Assembly: GCA_900552085.1 (NCBI GenBank)
Contig: URYB01000101.1
Location: forward strand, 1-8,429
Direction of reading: 5' to 3'
DNA length: 8,429 nucleotides
From: an uncultured Lachnobacterium sp.
GTDB taxonomy: Bacteria > Bacillota > Clostridia > Lachnospirales > Lachnospiraceae
The notes under the pieces were generated by a model. The model worked only from the letters and a program-made list of their open reading frames with translations, had not been told where the DNA came from and searched no databases. A program made the position numbers and the translations under genes. Shown here piece after piece: positions 6,427 to 8,429 of the stretch (the stretch's first letter is position 1; every line of letters starts with the position of its first letter).

Positions 6427-6767
6427 TGAATATACAGATATTTGGAACAAAGAAATGTAATGATACGAAGAAGGCAGAACGTTTTTTCAAAGAACGGGGC
6501 ACAAAGTATCAGTTCATTGATATGAAAGAAAAGGGCATGAGCAAAGGAGAATTTAATTCCGTAGCTCAGGCAAATGGCGGATTAGAGAATATGGTCAATT
6601 GGGATGGAAAAGATAAGGACCTGCTTGCCCTTATTAAGTATATTGCAGATGAGGATAAGCTCGAAAAGGTACTTGAGAATCCACAGGTAATCAAAACGCC
6701 GGTAGTTCGAAATGGTAAACAGTCTACACTTGGGTATCAGCCGGATGTGTGGAAAGGGTGGAGTTAA
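6426..6767 (+). CDS. ArsC/Spx/YffB-family thioredoxin-fold protein
   Basis: This 113-residue protein matches the ArsC family (PF03960 type). It opens with a beta strand and the active-site loop GTKKCNDTKKAERFF, where Cys11 is followed by xxTKKA in place of a second cysteine, so it is not a CxxC Spx. The middle has the family insert (FIDMKEKGMSKGEFNSVAQANGGLENMVNW). The end has the cis-proline segment IKTPVVRNGK with Pro92 and Arg95 and then the Gly at 103. Family members include arsenate reductases and YffB-like proteins of unclear substrate. With no arsenic genes nearby, arsenate reduction is not supported. The start is GTG, overlapping the TAG of the hydrolase remnant (TAGTG, 6424-6428), so it once depended on translational coupling. 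The ribosome site is only a G-run (6418-6422) close to the start. Confidence 0.87.
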   Translation: MNIQIFGTKKCNDTKKAERFFKERGTKYQFIDMKEKGMSKGEFNSVAQANGGLENMVNWDGKDKDLLALIKYIADEDKLEKVLENPQVIKTPVVRNGKQSTLGYQPDVWKGWS

Positions 6768-6793
6768 TTTATTTAAGGTATAGTATAGAATAA

Positions 6794-6813
6794 TTTATGA
6801 TGACAGTCATAAA
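6794..6813. repeat. Small inverted repeat downstream of the ArsC-family gene
   Basis: TTTATGA (6794-6800) and TCATAAA (6807-6813) are complementary with a 6-nt spacer. No U-tract follows. It could be a weak end signal for the ArsC-family transcript, but equally may be chance in AT-rich sequence. Confidence 0.35.
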
Positions 6814-6853
6814 GCTACATACCATTTTCATGACAATTATAGATAAATGAGAA

Positions 6854-6883
6854 TTGACAATCCACTCCATGCCTGTTACACTT
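6854..6883 (+). promoter_or_regulatory. Possible promoter whose -10 region lies inside the 21-bp palindrome
   Basis: A perfect TTGACA lies at 6854-6859. The best -10 at usual distance is TACACT (6878-6883, four matches, 18-nt spacer), inside the left arm and loop of the palindrome. No gene start follows closely, apart from ATG at 6919 opening a 9-codon frame. If real, it would be a second, upstream promoter for the Abi RNA and gene. Confidence 0.3.
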
Positions 6884-6905
6884 TGTGTAACAGGCATGGA
6901 GTGGA
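6861..6905. repeat. 21-bp perfect inverted repeat with 3-nt loop
   Basis: Arms 6861-6881 and 6885-6905 are perfectly complementary around TTT (6882-6884). The core reads CATGCCTGTTACAC on the left arm. There is no U-tract after the stem on either strand, so it is not an ordinary terminator. A perfect stem of this length is far beyond chance. It may be a terminal trace of a mobile element, a recombination or protein-binding site, or the hairpin of a small RNA. It sits between the ArsC-family gene and the Abi module and may mark the module's left border. Confidence 0.85.
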
Positions 6906-6944
6906 AAATAGAGGAGACATGAATTTTATTTTTGAAAAGAAATA

Positions 6945-6972
6945 TTGACAGTTGAAATAAAAGTTGTATAAT
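6945..6972 (+). promoter_or_regulatory. Consensus sigma-A promoter of the Abi RNA and gene
   Basis: TTGACA (6945-6950) and TATAAT (6967-6972) both match consensus perfectly, with a 16-nt spacer. Transcription should start near 6979-6980, just before the structured RNA. Such strength is expected when a short regulatory RNA must be made in excess over the gene behind it. Confidence 0.8.
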
Positions 6973-6978
6973 AAAAAT

Positions 6979-7031
6979 AACAGAACCCACCACGCCTCTG
7001 GTTTCCATGCGCAACTCGGTGGGACTTTTTT
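6979..7031 (+). ncRNA. AbiF-type structured RNA (candidate antitoxin RNA) ending in an intrinsic terminator
   Basis: A short RNA of about 50 nt is predicted between the consensus promoter and the Abi_2 start codon. CCCACC (6986-6991) pairs with GGTGGG (7018-7023). Nested within, CGC (6993-6995) pairs with GCG (7009-7011), and TGG (6999-7001) pairs with CCA (7005-7007) around a TTT loop. An unpaired CAACTC (7012-7017) lies on the 3' side. T6 (7026-7031) follows the stem, so most transcripts should end here and only read-through would reach the toxin gene. A conserved RNA upstream of Abi_2 genes (the AbiF RNA motif) is known from comparative genomics; position and shape fit it. I could not align it to the Rfam model. 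A role as antitoxin or as cis-acting attenuator is inference. Confidence 0.7.
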
Positions 7032-7047
7032 ATTTACGGAGCGTTTT

Positions 7048-7956
7048 ATGTATCAATATCCTAAGCAAATATTAACAATAGCACAACAAGTACAATCATA
7101 TATTGATGCAGGCATGGTAATTACTTCTCGAGCGGATGTAGAGAATGCGTTAAAGTCAGTTGGATTTTATCGTTTACGTGGATACTCTTTTCATTTATAT
7201 GATAATGCCACAAAGAAGTATGTTCCGGGAACAAAGTTTGAAGATATTATAAAGTTGTATCTGTTTGATCGGGAATTGTCAGGTTTGATTTTTTCTATGA
7301 TTTCTAAGATTGAGGTATCTTTGAGAGTACGATTAGTGGAATCGTTGCTTATACATGGAGATCCACTTGTTTTGCAGGATTCGTCGATTTTTAAAGATAA
7401 AAAACTGTATTGGCAGAATATGTCTACCGTAGCGTCAGAGATTGCTCGCTCAAATGATGTGTTTATTAAACATAATTTTGATAATCATGATGGAGAGGTG
7501 CCTGTATGGGCGGCTGTTGAGGTCCTTTCTTTTGGTACACTATCAAAGATAATTAAGAATTTAAAAACAGGTATTGGAAGTTCATATTCTATATTGGCGG
7601 CCAATTACCAATATAAAACGAAAAAAGGAAATTGGGTTAATCCATCCCAAAAAATGTTTGCTTCATGGATACAGGGCATTTCGGTATTGCGTAATATGTG
7701 TGCTCATAATTCAAGAATATACAATCGAACCATACATACTACACCAGAAATTCTTGATGTAGATAAAACAACACCTCTACCTACACATAATGGTTTATAT
7801 CAGACATTACTGGCAATGAAATATCTGAGATCATCAGATGAAGAGTGGAAAGTCTTTGTAGATGAATTTGATAAGCTGATTCAAAAGAATAATAGTGTAA
7901 TCTGTATAACAGCAATGAATCTTTCAACAGACTGGAAAGCACATTTGAGTGTTTAA
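7048..7956 (+). CDS. Abi_2 family abortive-infection protein (AbiD/AbiF-type, HEPN)
   Basis: The product has 302 residues, the usual length for Abi_2 (PF07751). The start is ATG 7048 with GGAG (7038-7041) 6 nt upstream; a longer frame from TTG 6964 would run through the promoter and RNA and is rejected. Family marks are GFYRLRGYSFHLYD (39-52), FDRELSGLIFSMISKIEVSLRVRL (about 73-96), VPVWAAVEVLSFGTLSKI (151-168) and RNMCAHNSRIYNR (215-227). In the last, Arg215 and His220 form the R-x4-H HEPN ribonuclease motif. Abi_2 proteins are linked to abortive infection and are thought to cut RNA when released from control. The gene follows an RNA and terminator, the order of an RNA-antitoxin module. By hand count in sampled lines its GC is about 32-40%, against about 40-55% in the ABC operon, which suggests separate ancestry. 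Confidence 0.92.
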   Translation: MYQYPKQILTIAQQVQSYIDAGMVITSRADVENALKSVGFYRLRGYSFHLYDNATKKYVPGTKFEDIIKLYLFDRELSGLIFSMISKIEVSLRVRLVESLLIHGDPLVLQDSSIFKDKKLYWQNMSTVASEIARSNDVFIKHNFDNHDGEVPVWAAVEVLSFGTLSKIIKNLKTGIGSSYSILAANYQYKTKKGNWVNPSQKMFASWIQGISVLRNMCAHNSRIYNRTIHTTPEILDVDKTTPLPTHNGLYQTLLAMKYLRSSDEEWKVFVDEFDKLIQKNNSVICITAMNLSTDWKAHLSV

Positions 7957-8027
7957 AATCCGTTTTATTGCATAAAATAATAAGGCAGACTTAACCAAGC
8001 AATTTATGCTCAAACCGGTTAGGCTTT

Positions 8028-8064
8028 TGGCGAAGTGTTACGATAATCACTTCGCCATTTTATT
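8028..8064 (+). terminator. Intrinsic terminator downstream of the Abi gene
   Basis: TGGCGAAGTG (8028-8037) pairs perfectly with CACTTCGCCA (8048-8057) around a 10-nt loop, and TTTTATTTG follows, with a further T6 at 8071-8076 inside a small GTCG/CGAC hairpin. This is the likely end of the Abi transcript, about 70 nt beyond its stop codon. A weaker pairing of TAACC with GGTTA precedes it between about 7992 and 8021. Confidence 0.8.
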
Positions 8065-8119
8065 TGTCGTTTTTTGCGACCAAGATACATAAAGCACATT
8101 CTAAAATGCATCTATACCG

Positions 8120-8233
8120 ATGGAGAAGGCTGGAGAATTTGCAAAACGCCAGAAAAGAACTGGAACGGACACAAGGGGAGAAGCCAAGCCGGTGTCGCAG
8201 AAGATGTTTAAGGTGATATATGAGAATAGTTAG
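8120..8233 (+). other. Short open frame, 37 codons, doubtful
   Basis: ATG at 8120 opens MEKAGEFAKRQKRTGTDTR and ends at TAG 8231-8233. It is strongly basic in its first half, then KPVSQKMFKVIYENS. No ribosome site precedes the ATG, and the frame is blocked by a TAA just upstream at 8102-8104. The composition looks protein-like, so it may be a leftover piece of a larger decayed gene. I do not recognise it. Confidence 0.25.
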
Positions 8234-8251
8234 TTTGGAGGTGCTCTGGCG

Positions 8252-8383
8252 ATGGCGAGGGTGTTTTTGTTATGGAAAAGAGATGAAAATGGCGATATAA
8301 TAAATAATATATCAGATATGGAAGAAATGGAGACTGCCTACGTGGATGTAATTATGACATGGATTCAAAAAGAACTAGTATAA
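8252..8383 (+). CDS. Possible small protein, 43 residues, unknown
   Basis: ATG 8252 opens a 43-codon frame ending at TAA 8381-8383. It begins MARVFLLWKRDENGDIINN, continues with an acidic stretch (ISDMEEMETAYVDV) and ends IMTWIQKELV. GGAGG (8237-8241) lies 10 nt upstream, a usable but long spacing. The second half could form an amphipathic helix. No family is recognised. It may be a genuine small gene or the 3' remnant of something larger, since the frame just before the ATG stays open only back to the TAG at 8231. Confidence 0.4.
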   Translation: MARVFLLWKRDENGDIINNISDMEEMETAYVDVIMTWIQKELV

Positions 8384-8398
8384 ACGTTTTTAATTAAC

Positions 8399-8427
8399 TC
8401 GACTAAATAATTATTCTATGATATAAT
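8399..8427 (+). promoter_or_regulatory. Extended -10 promoter at the window edge
   Basis: TATAAT (8422-8427) is preceded by TGA (8419-8421), forming a TGn extended -10. At 17-nt spacing lies TCGACT (8399-8404), four matches to the -35 consensus. It would read out of the window to the right into an unseen gene. Confidence 0.45.
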
Positions 8428-8429
8428 CT

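Noticed and set aside
6919..6948. 9-codon leader peptide (MNFIFEKKY) ahead of the Abi promoter
   Set aside because: GAGGAG lies only 2 nt before the ATG and the frame ends at a TGA within the TTGACA. There is no sign of a working leader.
6769..7014. Minus-strand hydrophobic frame of 81 codons
   Set aside because: It runs through the 21-bp hairpin, the consensus promoter and the structured RNA, and its start has no ribosome site. It is an AT-rich chance frame.
6964..7047. N-terminal extension of the Abi_2 protein from TTG 6964
   Set aside because: It would begin before the -10 hexamer of its own promoter and translate the structured RNA. ATG 7048 has a ribosome site and gives the normal family length.

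Overview
The window looks like chromosome of a low-to-mid GC Gram-positive anaerobe, most likely a Lachnospiraceae-type Clostridia. The grounds are AGGAGG-type ribosome sites, sigma-A promoters close to TTGACA/TATAAT, U-tract terminators, short lipoprotein and ABC-2 transporter genes of the kind common in gut Firmicutes, and Bacillota-like protein families throughout. All supported genes lie on the + strand. The genus is an inference.

Layout. (1) Positions 1-444 hold the 3' end of an ABC-2 type permease. It is followed directly by a gene (453-1694) with the C-terminal Toprim-like domain of the Wadjet protein JetD (DUF2220), but no jetA, jetB or jetC partner is visible. An in-frame 12-bp tandem repeat interrupts this gene. 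(2) Positions 1695-1908 hold about 2.5 copies of a 74-bp tandem repeat. Each copy carries a GGTACC-centred inverted repeat and the array starts at the base after the jetD-like stop codon. (3) Positions 1909-4606 are a tight three-gene ABC exporter operon (one ATPase, two unlike permeases). (4) Positions 4757-5458 encode a six-helix voltage-gated K+ channel. A 100-bp spacer rich in palindromes follows, then a small lipoprotein gene (5560-5973) and a strong terminator (6012-6053). (5) Positions 6091-6767 hold a decayed alpha/beta-hydrolase 3' end overlapping an ArsC/Spx-family thioredoxin-fold gene. (6) Positions 6768-7956 hold a 21-bp perfect hairpin, a near-consensus promoter, a short structured RNA ending in a U-tract, and an Abi_2 (AbiD/AbiF-type, HEPN) gene. 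This arrangement fits an RNA-antitoxin/HEPN-toxin abortive-infection module. (7) Positions 7957-8429 hold a terminator, two very short ORFs of unknown nature and a promoter pointing out of the window.

How the parts relate. Two genes belong to families used in phage or plasmid defence: the JetD-like protein and the Abi_2 protein with its upstream RNA. They sit about 5 kb apart, separated by ordinary transport and housekeeping genes, so this is not a classic compact defence island. The most interesting unit is 6945-7956, where promoter, structured RNA, terminator and HEPN gene follow in the order expected of an AbiF-type toxin-antitoxin locus. That block is visibly more AT-rich than the transporter genes. 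The next most interesting are the partnerless JetD-like gene and the hairpin repeat array behind it.
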